This document shows, one piece after another, positions 44,601 through 50,645 of a DNA stretch of 64,000 bases. The translations under genes and the position numbers were made by a program. The number at the start of each line of letters is the position of its first letter. Position 1 is the first letter of the stretch. Source of the DNA: JALOLV01 sp046295175 (lineage in GTDB: Bacteria > Bacteroidota > Bacteroidia > Cytophagales > Spirosomataceae); the NCBI GenBank assembly GCA_046295175.1, contig JBKBNY010000002.1, forward strand, positions 62,001 to 126,000, in the 5' to 3' direction. The notes under the pieces are model-generated. The model did not search any database. It worked only from the letters and a program-made list of their open reading frames with translations, and was not told the origin of the DNA.

Positions 44601-44654
44601 TATTGTAAGAAACGTTTTCATGGCTAATCGACGAGTAGTGTATATTTGTTTCAT
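35622..44654 (-). CDS. Giant repetitive secreted adhesin (3010 aa) with Calx-beta, Gly-rich and Ig/PKD-like modules
   Basis: The protein begins with a signal peptide (MKTFLTISVMILMNFRAVGQ; the ATG at 44654 adds 11 residues, 44621 is the alternative). Two Calx-beta domains lie at about 205-314 and 474-587, each ending in GTILDD. A choice-of-anchor-D-like domain follows at about 750-872, then many Ig/PKD-like repeats, each with a CSASATTSVTIN-type end. A glycine-rich domain (1359-1609) contains GGGGGAGG runs. Ten nearly identical 79-residue repeats (1771-2560) lead to a C-terminal 3-coathanger-like domain with YEAGNQILLQPGFEVKSGTV. It is probably a surface or matrix adhesin. A classical type A T9SS tail is not seen; the coathanger end may replace it. 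Confidence 0.9.
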   Translation of the reverse strand: MKQIYTTRRLAMKTFLTISVMILMNFRAVGQVIVSNVTENFEDDVPCENTNTATSLTFSQSGVSFSTTNKLRVRTNSTFGADNTCSYLESQPGAVSANEANLGPISITTPSTSFRINSFSAWVSSNGGNSQASGNVTFIGTTPTGSTLTETVNIPNTGNVVNNITFTGNLLNAQIVSLRITLGSSLNYIELDKINFSTAAVASTQYSINSVSQAEGNSGTTLFNFTVSRNSSSGTGSVTVNTADISATAGNDYTAITNQVVNFADGESTKTVAVTVSGETTVEPDETFSVNLSSPVNGSIQGATGLGTILDDDGVLETFETETTSSQNFSQNGFNFSSTGSFRVAGSGGSNSVKALDTGIGNGGNTANTAVGTFGITTPSTSFNIVSIDVLPSANDGTSGTNGSITFVGTKADNTGTVSHTASVTSSGQTYGTVNFTGTPLAGVQLISISVTIGTGLNYVALDNFRFGTGTIVTPQVSISDFSIIEGTGAGNTNAVFTISRNVSTSAFSVDVSLSNVTTDASDFAATFPTTTINFTNGGASSQTVTVQINRDNVAEPNETFQMTLSNATNGTQILDAIGIGTILDDESAVETYEDETNNATTFAQNGLAFSSSGNLRVRNSTNFGSGSSNFFLDTGVNNGASSGSVGSVTATTSNKGFKLLSVDGWTSNDDGNNFATGVVTFKGTLYAGGTVQVNKTITPTNNSGAGWQQNISFVGTPLEGQVLSSLEMLIVSGVNYVAIDNFRFEIVDLLPEIDVVDASNNGITSGGGNSPATGNNTAFGSTCITGGTVSKTYTVKNLATIGSMTVGTVTVSPNTHFSIQTQPSGTIASSGSSTFTVVFDPSAIGTHTAVVSIPNNDSDENPYTFNVSGVGAPNPDAAITATPNPVCKNGTLNLSAAASATTYTWSGNGITLVNSNTTTATPTTAGNQVYSLTVLVGGCSATATTSVTVNESPSATASSNTPVCVNGNLQLTGTGTGNYLWTGPNSFSSSLQNPQINNVTSLANGLYILTVTDGAGCSASATTSVTINALPVPNPTSDSPKCVGTTLSFNSVSGMTSYAWSGPNSFSSSIQTPSISNVTTAANGIYTLTVVNSNGCSASATTSVTINTLPVPNPSSNSPVNVGGTLNLGSSGGGTYAWAGPNSFTSSLQNPSISSVTTVASGVYSVTVTNNGCSATASTVVEVTEASASNNSPICSGSSLNLSATGGVGYFWNGPNSFTSTSQNPSFTNATSSLNGVYTVVVTTSGGGTTTATTSITVFDLPTVSSVGNQILCNGATTTAINFTGNNQNTVYNWTNSNSAIGLASSGTGNIASFVATNTTNAPITSTIEVTPSVISLSSSTPITQTFNYTGNLQTFVVPAGVTEIDITAKGAQGGSNQVGVLGGLGGLATGKLAVTPGQTLNIYVGGQNGYNGGGTAGSSTCTSAVGGNGGGASDIRLGGTDLTNRVIVAGGGGGAGGNRVAACGRGTGGGGGGGYYGGGGGAAWPGSTPGNLPTGGTQTSGGTGGVSTYTTAAPANNGGEGVLGIGGNGGAELSSNQAGNSTGSTGAIGGGLSGNNGTYNGNFVGQSGAGGSSYLGSLTASSTTAGVNTGDGSVTITYSASLICTGPPQTFTITVNPTPTVSASSNSPICSGNSVNLSSSGGTNYSWTGPNGFSSSIQNPIITNVTTGGTYSVTVTDGNGCTATATTAVTVNSLPSANPSNNTPICANNTLNLSSSKSASYLWSGPNSFSSTEQNPSISNVTTVANGVYTLTVTNSDGCSASATTSVTINALPVPNPTSDSPKCVGTTLSFNSVSGMTSYAWSGPNSFSSSIQTPSISNVTTAANGVYTLTVTNSNGCSASATTSVTINTLPVPNPTNDSPKCVGTTLSFNSVSGMTSYAWSGPNSFSSSIQTPSISNVTTAANGVYTLTVTNSDGCSASATTSVTINALPVPNPTSDSPKCVGTTLSFNSVSGMTSYAWSGPNSFSSSIQTPSISNVTTAANGVYTLTVTNSNGCSASATTSVTINPLPVPNPTSDSPKCVGTTLSFNSVSGMTSYAWSGPNSFSSSIQTPSISNVTTAANGVYTLTVTNSNGCSASATTSVTINTLPVPNPTNDSPKCAGTTLSFNSVSGMTSYAWSGPNSFSSSIQTPSISNVTTAANGVYTLTVTNSNGCSASATTSVTINALPVPNPTSDSPKCVGTTLSFNSVSGMTSYAWSGPNSFSSSIQTPSISNVTTAANGVYTLTVTNSNGCSASATTSVTINPLPVPNPTSDSPKCVGTTLSFNSVSGMTSYAWSGPNSFSSSIQTPSISNVTTAANGVYTLTVTNSNGCSASATTSVTINTLPVPNPTNDSPKCAGTTLSFNSVSGMTSYAWSGPNSFSSSIQTPSISNVTTAANGVYTLTVVNSNGCSASATTSVTINALPVPNPTSDSPKCVGTTLSFNSVSGMTSYAWSGPNSFSSSIQTPSISNVTTAANGVYTLTVVNSNGCSASATTSVTINALPVPNPTSDSPKCAGTTLSFNSVSGMTSYAWIGPNSFSSSIQAPSISNVTTVANGVYTLTVVNSNGCSASATTSVTIFVLPNPGVGSNSPLCEGAALNLTSEAGGTVYNWSGPNSFTSSLQNPSIGVTTTANAGVYSLTVTNLSGCTSTATVEVVINPLNVSATNTGPYQTNQTITLVGTGGNIYSWNGPNGFTATGAIVTRNNATLNMSGVYTATITNGPCSNTATTSVTVTGVDPCVQLMDFTYVKAGNPYQAMYNMQNGMVINQESFPTSILVTPICSSVVIESVEMNLQGGGFNWNIIQNIEPFALFDNSGLNVFGRTLPPGNYTLAVTGYSQDNKGGTVTFPKREIMFTIVGNMAVINMPTYKGTEFCAGNSVTVDFTTTGTFNPSNQFLIQLSDANGDFANAVTIGTSATAGSVPCTIPLNTPDGENYLIRVLATNATNSNMNPSTITIRPYILNQASPANDYSADKTKKAVYQINATNKVNSPAKVNYEAGNQILLQPGFEVKSGTVFNAEIKGCNNRN
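36973..39342 (-). repeat. Ten tandem 237-bp coding repeats with a 711-bp higher-order unit
   Basis: Ten 79-codon units follow each other, differing mainly in NALPV/NTLPV/NPLPV, TSDSP/TNDSP and KCVG/KCAG variants. Units 3-5 and 6-8 (counting from the N-terminal side) repeat the same three-variant order. The corresponding DNA blocks 37621-38331 and 38332-39042 are offset by exactly 711 bp and nearly identical, the mark of a recent unequal crossover. A further isolated unit is at about 41335-41570. Confidence 0.93.
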
Positions 44655-44810
44655 TGCTTTTTATTTTGAAATAAAAATGGGGGTAATCAAAACTAATGTT
44701 ATCGTGTGCGGTATTCTAAGTATATTCTTTAACTTATGTAAATATGAATGAATTTGGCAAACTCGCTGTTTCTGTTGTTTACTGAATCTGCCAAATCTGA
44801 AAATCAAAGA

Positions 44811-45338
44811 TTAATTTCTTGATGGAAAGATTCCAAACAAACAGATGATGTAGTTCATACCAAGATATGGCTGAACATTATTCATGGGTTGGCTACCACC
44901 CGCAATAGTCGTCGCCGATGCCATAGGTACTTGGTTAGGTGCGCCACTTACATATATATTGGGCACAGATGTACTTCGTGTACTCGATGCCAACGATGCC
45001 CCAGACGCCGTACCTTGAGTTGGTCCATCACCAGATGCCTGCATCTGGTGGTTGTGGGCTGGCATGTTAGTAATTAAGATAGTATTGGTCTCGGTACCAG
45101 CGGCTTGTCCAAGCTGGTAACTACTCAAGCCCGGCCCTTGGCCAGTACCTATAGCAACTCTACTACTAAAATCGGGAAGTGCAAAGGTTGTCTGCCCATT
45201 ACCACCGAAAGTTGTACCCAGTATTGAAAAAAGTGCCGTATTTTGGGATATTGCTATTGTTTGGCCTTGGCAAAACGCCCAGTTTCTTGGAGCAAAATTG
45301 CCAGCAAACATTCTGATTTCTCCTATAGTTCCTTCCAT
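44811..45338 (-). CDS. Tail-collar domain protein (copy 1), microcystin-dependent-protein-like
   Basis: The 175-aa protein starts MEGTIGEIRMFAGNFAPRNW and has the collar motif ALFSILGTTFGGNGQTTFAL, then PDFSSRVAIGTGQG and a Ser/Thr/Gly-rich section with MPAHNHQMQASGDGPT. Proteins of this type come from phage tail collars but in cells occur as MdpB-like proteins without phage genes. No phage gene is nearby. It has no signal peptide. It lies downstream of a paralogue and next to a set of modifying enzymes, and could be the protein they modify. Confidence 0.9.
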   Translation of the reverse strand: MEGTIGEIRMFAGNFAPRNWAFCQGQTIAISQNTALFSILGTTFGGNGQTTFALPDFSSRVAIGTGQGPGLSSYQLGQAAGTETNTILITNMPAHNHQMQASGDGPTQGTASGASLASSTRSTSVPNIYVSGAPNQVPMASATTIAGGSQPMNNVQPYLGMNYIICLFGIFPSRN

Positions 45339-45427
45339 AACATTAATAAATTTTGATTAAATAGTGAGTAAACGAATTAATAAATTGGTTGAAAATTTAA
45401 AATAATTGTGCATTAATAATAAAGCAT

Positions 45428-45955
45428 CTAATTACGTGATGGGTAAATACCTTCTGAACAAATAATGTAGTTCATACCAAGATATGGCTGAAGATTATTC
45501 ATGGGTTGGCTACCACCCGCAACAGTCGTCGCCGATGCCATAGGTACTTGGTTAGGTGCACCACTTACATATATATTGGGCACAGATGTACTTCGTGTAC
45601 TCGATGCCAACGATGCCCCAGACGCCGTACCTTGAGTTGGTCCATCACCAGATGCCTGCATCTGGTGGTTGTGGGCTGGCATGTTAGGAATTAAGATAGT
45701 ATTGGTCTCGGTACCAGCGGCTTGTCCAAGCTGGTAACTACTCAAGCCCGGCCCTTGGCCAGTACCTACAGCAACTCTACCCCTAAAATCGGGAAGTCCA
45801 AAGGTTGTCTGCCCATTACCACCGAAAGTTGTACCCAGTAATGAAAATAAAGCGGTATTTTGGGCAATACTCAAAAGCTGGCCTTGGCAGAAAAACCAAC
45901 CCCTTGGGGGAAAGTTGCCAGCAAACATTCTAATTTCGGCTAAGGTTCCTTCCAT
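45428..45955 (-). CDS. Tail-collar domain protein (copy 2)
   Basis: This is the paralogue of the previous gene (175 aa), offset by 617 bp. The middle of the two proteins is almost identical at DNA level while the first about 60 residues and the last few differ (for example PPRGWFFCQGQLLSIAQN against APRNWAFCQGQTIAISQN). This one-sided identity suggests gene conversion. Together with the intradiol-dioxygenase-like gene upstream (18-base gap) it may form an operon. Confidence 0.9.
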   Translation of the reverse strand: MEGTLAEIRMFAGNFPPRGWFFCQGQLLSIAQNTALFSLLGTTFGGNGQTTFGLPDFRGRVAVGTGQGPGLSSYQLGQAAGTETNTILIPNMPAHNHQMQASGDGPTQGTASGASLASSTRSTSVPNIYVSGAPNQVPMASATTVAGGSQPMNNLQPYLGMNYIICSEGIYPSRN

Positions 45956-45972
45956 AGTGAAAAGTGTTAAAA

Positions 45973-46515
45973 TTAAAAATTGATATAAAGATTGAACTGA
46001 TTTTTAACTACGGTTTCTGATTCCACTTGGGTCTTGGGTAGTTCCTTTCTAAACTCTTCGGGTGTTATTTTGTAGTGATTTTGGTCAATATATGCCTTAC
46101 CATCATCCCCAAAATATAAATGCGTTGTTAATAACTCTTTGCTATCATCACTAACTCTAAAGAAAATCCTTCTCATTTTTAAACTCTCACCTTCAAAATG
46201 TTTTTCTGGGAAATCTGTCAAAAACGAGTATTCACCTTGTGAATTAGTTTGTAGTCTTCCATGATATTCAAATTTATCGGTATATTCCTTCGTATTTGAA
46301 TGCCATATTTCAATGATGAGATTTCTCAGTGGTGTTTGGGTTTTATCATAAACCTTACCGCTTATTTTCAAAGTCTTACTATGTGCCTTTCTCGGATTAA
46401 GTTTGCTGTAATTCTTAATTTCTTGAGCATCGGCAGTACTGATAATATCTAAGCAGCCTATACTTAAACTTAGGCAAATCGAATCTTTTAGAAATTTCCT
46501 ACGATTGTTTAGCAT
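45973..46515 (-). CDS. Intradiol dioxygenase-like fold protein lacking most iron ligands
   Basis: The 180-aa protein has a Tat-like signal (MLNNRRKFLKDSICLSLSIG) and the Dioxygenase_C sandwich: KISGKVYDKTQTPLRNLIIE, IWHSNTKEY, GRLQTNSQGEYSFLTDFP and LLTTHLYFGDD. In protocatechuate dioxygenases two Tyr and the HxH pair bind Fe(III). Here only Tyr78 fits: the second Tyr position is His106 and the HIHF motif is RIFF (116-119). It is therefore probably not a ring-cleaving enzyme and may be a binding or structural protein exported with the collar proteins. Confidence 0.7.
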   Translation of the reverse strand: MLNNRRKFLKDSICLSLSIGCLDIISTADAQEIKNYSKLNPRKAHSKTLKISGKVYDKTQTPLRNLIIEIWHSNTKEYTDKFEYHGRLQTNSQGEYSFLTDFPEKHFEGESLKMRRIFFRVSDDSKELLTTHLYFGDDGKAYIDQNHYKITPEEFRKELPKTQVESETVVKNQFNLYINF

Positions 46516-46757
46516 TATTCAAAATGGTTTATAGCGTATTACTACCCAAAATTTTTCGCTTACCATCTAAATCATGCGTTTGGAGTACCTAAAAGATAGC
46601 CAATGGCAAATTTAGATTGCATAAATCAAAATTAAATGGGTAAAAATACCTGTTTATTAATGTTTAATAGCAACCCCTTCCGACCTACTTAGGAGCAGGT
46701 ATCCACATTTTATTGTTTGTTTTACAGCAAAAGTATTTAGTCTGTCTTGTGAGGAAA

Positions 46758-47432
46758 TTACTCAGCGAGCCACATTCTCAATAGATTACTGTGGGTCTGA
46801 AGTAATAGATTTGTTTCTAATGAGTGAGGGTCTTTTTGGAATAATAACCCGTGGATTTGATTAAGGTTAAATAGGATTTGTCTTTTGTCAGTATTACCTA
46901 CTTGGCTCTGAACCCAAGTAATAGCGGCTCTACGTTCGCCACGTGTAATAGGATTTACACAGTGTAAATACATACAAGGGTATAGAACCGCATCTCCTTT
47001 ATTGGGTTTGTAAGATGTGATTCCTTGCGAGCCATGAATCATCAACTCTCCGCCCTCATACGTATGTGGGTCTGATAAAAAGATGGTCATTGCTAAGTCT
47101 GTTCTAATGGGCGGAGTACCCATCGTAGGACTATCGACATGCCAGCCATAAGTCATACCCGCTAAGTACTTACTAAACATTATTGGGTAAATCCTCTGAG
47201 GAAGTGCGGAGATTTGAAAGATTGGACTTGAGGCTAAAGCATTATTTATGATGGATTGTAATTGTGGTAAGGTTGTTGTATCGTTTTTGTCAATTTGTAA
47301 GTTGTTTTTTACAGATTTAGCCGCCAATGAGGCTGTTTTTGTGCCATCTACAAACTGGCTTTGGGCAAATAAGTCGTCAATTAATCTCAACTCTTCGGGC
47401 ATCAACAGTTGAGGAATGTGTATTAGGCTCAT
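46758..47432 (-). CDS. PKHD-type Fe(II)/2-oxoglutarate-dependent hydroxylase
   Basis: The 224-aa protein of the PiuC/PKHD family starts MSLIHIPQLLMPEELRLIDD. The iron ligands His98 and Asp100 are in YGWHVDSPTMG and His157 in PCMYLHCVNP; Arg167 in TRGERRAAI binds 2-oxoglutarate. PKHD enzymes are prolyl-4-hydroxylase relatives; the substrate of most is unknown. The start at 47432 avoids an overlap with the upstream gene that the longer frame (47459) would have. It lies 8 bases after the HExxH gene. Confidence 0.9.
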   Translation of the reverse strand: MSLIHIPQLLMPEELRLIDDLFAQSQFVDGTKTASLAAKSVKNNLQIDKNDTTTLPQLQSIINNALASSPIFQISALPQRIYPIMFSKYLAGMTYGWHVDSPTMGTPPIRTDLAMTIFLSDPHTYEGGELMIHGSQGITSYKPNKGDAVLYPCMYLHCVNPITRGERRAAITWVQSQVGNTDKRQILFNLNQIHGLLFQKDPHSLETNLLLQTHSNLLRMWLAE

Positions 47433-47440
47433 GGTTTTGT

Positions 47441-47947
47441 TTATTTTTGTCTTATCCAAGTAATCATTTTTGGATACGCAACTGTCTTATTTTGAGAAGG
47501 GTCAATTATATCGTTTGTTAGCCCAAGCCACTGGAGCATGGGCAACCCTATAATACCTCCCTGCTGAAAATTACTCACTATGTTTTCTGAATCACCCTTA
47601 TACCCATCTTTATGAAATACCACAAACGGGTCGAGTTCTATTTCTAAACAAGCTGCATAAGACCAGGCCAGCGTCATCATTTCTACGGCCTCTGGGTACA
47701 AGATACCCTCTAAACTACCACTCACCGTTTGCCTTTCTTCGGGACTCATCAAAGCAATATGGCCTGCTTCGTGCATTACATCCCCTACATATTTTAGTTT
47801 ATTTTTGTCAATTAGTAATGTTCCTTTGTCTATAAAAAGCCCAGGTAAGAAACATTCTTTTTCAATATTTGTAAACTCGTAGGGAATCCCTATTTTATCT
47901 AAAAAACTAAGAATCTTTTTTAGTGAAATTTCATATAACGACTCCAT
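47441..47947 (-). CDS. Unrecognised HExxH protein (putative zinc peptidase)
   Basis: The 168-aa protein contains VMHEAGHIAL, an HExxH motif with His59, Glu60 and His63, typical of zincin metallopeptidases. Downstream YPEAVEMMTLAWSYAACLEI could supply the third ligand (a Glu). No signal peptide or transmembrane helix is present in the chosen frame; the longer frame from 48016 starts with a hydrophobic stretch. It is tightly linked to the PKHD hydroxylase. A role in maturation or in sensing of the modified peptide is possible. Family not recognised. Confidence 0.65.
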   Translation of the reverse strand: MESLYEISLKKILSFLDKIGIPYEFTNIEKECFLPGLFIDKGTLLIDKNKLKYVGDVMHEAGHIALMSPEERQTVSGSLEGILYPEAVEMMTLAWSYAACLEIELDPFVVFHKDGYKGDSENIVSNFQQGGIIGLPMLQWLGLTNDIIDPSQNKTVAYPKMITWIRQK

Positions 47948-48098
47948 CAATAATTCTTTATATGCTAAGTTAATTAATATTTTAAGAAGATTTTGCAATA
48001 TCAATATATTTTTCATTTATGTTGCACTAATTTTCTTCTTTTTTATCGAATGAAAAAAACCATCCTTTTCAATTCTTTTAACAATTTAATTTTAAGCC

Positions 48099-48785
48099 AT
48101 GGATTTTTACAGATTTGATTTTAAATTTGATACAATAGCTCTTATTAATGACCTAAATATTTGTCAGGAATTTAATTGGCCTCTTCATTTCAATCAAAAC
48201 GACTATACTGGTAGCTGGTCGAGTTTCTCGCTACGCTCTATTTCTGGTGATGAATTCGACATAGTGGCCACTGCCAACGCAAAGTATCAAGATACTCCAA
48301 CTCTTGAAAAATGTTCTTATTTCAGAGAAGTCATTGATTTCTTTGAATGTCCCAAAGAGGCTGTTAGGCTTTTATCACTTTCACCACAGAGCTATATTAA
48401 AGAGCATCGAGATGATTCGGCTGGGTACAGGGATGGTTTTTTCAGAATTCATGTTCCGATTCAAACTAACCCTAAGGTTGTTTTTAAGCTCAATGGCAAC
48501 ACCTTACCTATGCAAGTTGGGGAGTGTTGGTATGCCGACTTTAACCTGCCTCACTATGTAGCCAACGATGGCGAAAATGACAGAATCCATCTCGTCCTTG
48601 ACTGTATCCGAAACGATTGGTCGGATAAACTCTTTGCTTCGATTGGTTATGATTTTGAGAATGAATTCAAACCTAACTACGATATTGAAACCAAAAAGAT
48701 GATGATTGAGCAGCTATCGTTAATTGATACTGAGGTATCTCGAAATTTAATCGAACAATTAAAAGCAGAATTGGCAGCACAATGA
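48099..48785 (+). CDS. Aspartyl/asparaginyl beta-hydroxylase domain protein
   Basis: The 228-aa protein has the AspH-type double-stranded beta-helix: QSYIKEHRDDSAGYRDGFFR (first iron ligand His103), RIHVPIQTNP, ECWYADFNLPHYVANDGEND (second ligand His152) and DRIHLVLDC with the 2-oxoglutarate arginine (Arg162). It uses Fe(II) and 2-oxoglutarate to hydroxylate Asp or Asn side chains. It diverges from the HExxH gene and overlaps the next gene by ATGA. Confidence 0.92.
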   Translation: MDFYRFDFKFDTIALINDLNICQEFNWPLHFNQNDYTGSWSSFSLRSISGDEFDIVATANAKYQDTPTLEKCSYFREVIDFFECPKEAVRLLSLSPQSYIKEHRDDSAGYRDGFFRIHVPIQTNPKVVFKLNGNTLPMQVGECWYADFNLPHYVANDGENDRIHLVLDCIRNDWSDKLFASIGYDFENEFKPNYDIETKKMMIEQLSLIDTEVSRNLIEQLKAELAAQ

Positions 48786-49725
48786 AAAAAAACCGGATTC
48801 CTTATCAAATAGACTTAAATACTTTGCCAACAAAAATAAAATGGATTTTTATTGGAGAGAAAACATTTACTGAGCCTTTTTTCCATGAAACTACCTCAAA
48901 GTGTCGAGTCTTTGAAGAAAATCAGAAACCAATTTATTCGAGTATAGATGAGCTAATTAGTCAACCTACTGCCTTTGAGTATTTAGAACCTGCTTCATTT
49001 TTCATGTATCGTGATGCGGCTCAACATTATTAACCCAACTTCTTTCGATAGACCCTCAAAATATTGTAGTATCGGAGCCTCCGATACTTGACGACGCCCT
49101 TAGAGGCTTAGATTTTTCGGCGAGCCATGTAGGTGAAGAAACTCAAAATTCAGCAATAAAAGCTGTCGTCAAGCATTTAGGGCAACGGCGGTTTGAGCAA
49201 CAAAAAAATTACATCATAAAATTGGATAGCTGGCACATATCTTATTATAAGAAGCTCCGCAGTTCATATCCTAACACGCCTTTTATTTTCTCGTTTCGCA
49301 AGCCCAGCGAAGTTATCCGCTCACAACTCATTGAGCCGGGTATGCACGCTGCCGTTGGAGTTATTCAGCCCCAATTGTTTGGTCTTGAATTATCCGAAAT
49401 CTTAACAATGGAGAAACCTCTCTATATTTCAAAAGTATTAGAGAGTTATTTTGAAAAATACTTATCTATTATTAGTACTGACCCTAATGCCTTATTTATC
49501 AATTATAATGATGGTATTTGGATGAATTTTGAAAAAGTGCAGTCGTTTTTAGGTTTAAATACCGAAGACCATATAAAAGATTTGATGTTAGAGCGAACAA
49601 AGTTTCACAGTAAACACCCCAATCAATCTTTCAGCGAAGAGGCTATTGGCACAGCGATTCCCGAATACCAGCATTACATTTTTGAACTTTACAATAAACT
49701 TTGTTCATTAGCCAATCAACATTAA
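48782..49725 (+). pseudogene. Sulfotransferase-like gene broken by a one-base frameshift
   Basis: The reading frame starts at 48782 (ATGA overlap with the hydroxylase gene) and stops at 49033 after 83 residues ending FFMYRDAAQHY. From about 49025 another frame continues without a stop to 49725: LLTQLLSIDPQNIVVSEPPI, KLDSWHISYYKKLR, PNTPFIFSFRKPSEVIRSQ. The break falls exactly where sulfotransferases have the PAPS phosphosulfate-binding loop (pattern RxGSTLLTxLL). The 3'-phosphate-binding region R-KP-SEVIRSQ is intact. One base is missing near 49024. It is either a real lesion, an assembly error, or a slip. The whole gene would be about 314 aa. Confidence 0.75.
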
Positions 49726-50645
49726 ATCTTAATATCTTCGAAGTAATCGCCTTCTTTGATACCTATCAAAGAAACCCCACTACCATAAAAATAGCCGTAT
49801 TGCGAATAGACACCCTTAATGCTGATTGTGGTATTTCCTCCACAGCCAACCTCTATTCCATTTTCGTGGATTTCCAAAACCCTACCAGCATCCGAATTTT
49901 CTGATTGTATAGCAACTGCATCAATTATCTTTAAGTCTATTCCGTTTATCCGTGCAATAGCTCCACGATTCCAAGGATTACAAGCCTTTAGCAATGCAAC
50001 TACACTATTGGCATTCATGTTCTTCCAATCAACCACTAAATTCTTTAAGGTTGGTTTGGGCATGAAATCTATATTTTTCTTGTTCTGTGGCTTTTCTCTA
50101 AGCATATTTTTCAGAATCGAATCGAGCAGCATAAAAACTCCATTAATCGACATAAAACCATAGTTTGATTCTAAGATACCATAGGTACTATCTTTTTTGA
50201 TTTCAAACGGTATTTCAACGGCTATTGGTCCTGAATCAAAGTTTTCATCCATTTTGTGAATCGTCAAGACCCCTTCATTTTCTTGGTTTTTAATCTGCCA
50301 AAAAACCGGAAAACTTCCACCATATTTAGGTAATCTACCAAAATGTATATTATAAATTCCTAACCTTGGTACCGCTAAAACTTTTTTAGGGATTTTATAC
50401 GGAAACCCCAAGACCAATACGATATCTGCTCGTGTAGCTTGAATCCAATTCGACAATTGACTTGTAAGTTGCTCTTTTTCAAAAACCTGTGGCGTGATTC
50501 TACGCTGTGAACAAACGACAGCCAAATCACTAAAAAAATCTGACTTTTGTTTTTTCACACCCACACCCGCTAAAACTCCTTGTGAACTAAGCCAGTCAAG
50601 TAACGGAAACGCCGATACTGTATTACAGATTAAAGCAACTCTCAT
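49722..50645 (-). CDS. Methionyl-tRNA-formyltransferase-like hydrolase/formyltransferase
   Basis: The 307-aa protein has the formyl_trans_N fold: MRVALICNTVSAFPLLDWL, ADIVLVLGFPYKIPKKVLA, GIYNIHFGRLPKYGG with Asn99 and His101, and MDENFDSGPIAVEI with Asp137, the catalytic triad. A Fmt-like C-terminal domain follows at about 220-300. It is not Fmt itself: the sequence is too diverged and it sits outside def/fmt. It may transfer a formyl group to an amino sugar or peptide. Its 3' end overlaps the convergent sulfotransferase gene by 4 bases, and its start abuts the cysC stop. Confidence 0.85.
   Translation of the reverse strand: MRVALICNTVSAFPLLDWLSSQGVLAGVGVKKQKSDFFSDLAVVCSQRRITPQVFEKEQLTSQLSNWIQATRADIVLVLGFPYKIPKKVLAVPRLGIYNIHFGRLPKYGGSFPVFWQIKNQENEGVLTIHKMDENFDSGPIAVEIPFEIKKDSTYGILESNYGFMSINGVFMLLDSILKNMLREKPQNKKNIDFMPKPTLKNLVVDWKNMNANSVVALLKACNPWNRGAIARINGIDLKIIDAVAIQSENSDAGRVLEIHENGIEVGCGGNTTISIKGVYSQYGYFYGSGVSLIGIKEGDYFEDIKI

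Noticed and set aside
35622..44654. Polymorphic toxin with a C-terminal toxin domain
   Set aside because: The C-terminus is a coathanger-like structural domain, and no small immunity gene follows; a terminator and a LytTR gene do.
44811..45955. Prophage or tailocin, because of tail-collar proteins
   Set aside because: No other phage structural, lysis or integrase genes are present. Cellular MdpB-like collar proteins fit better.
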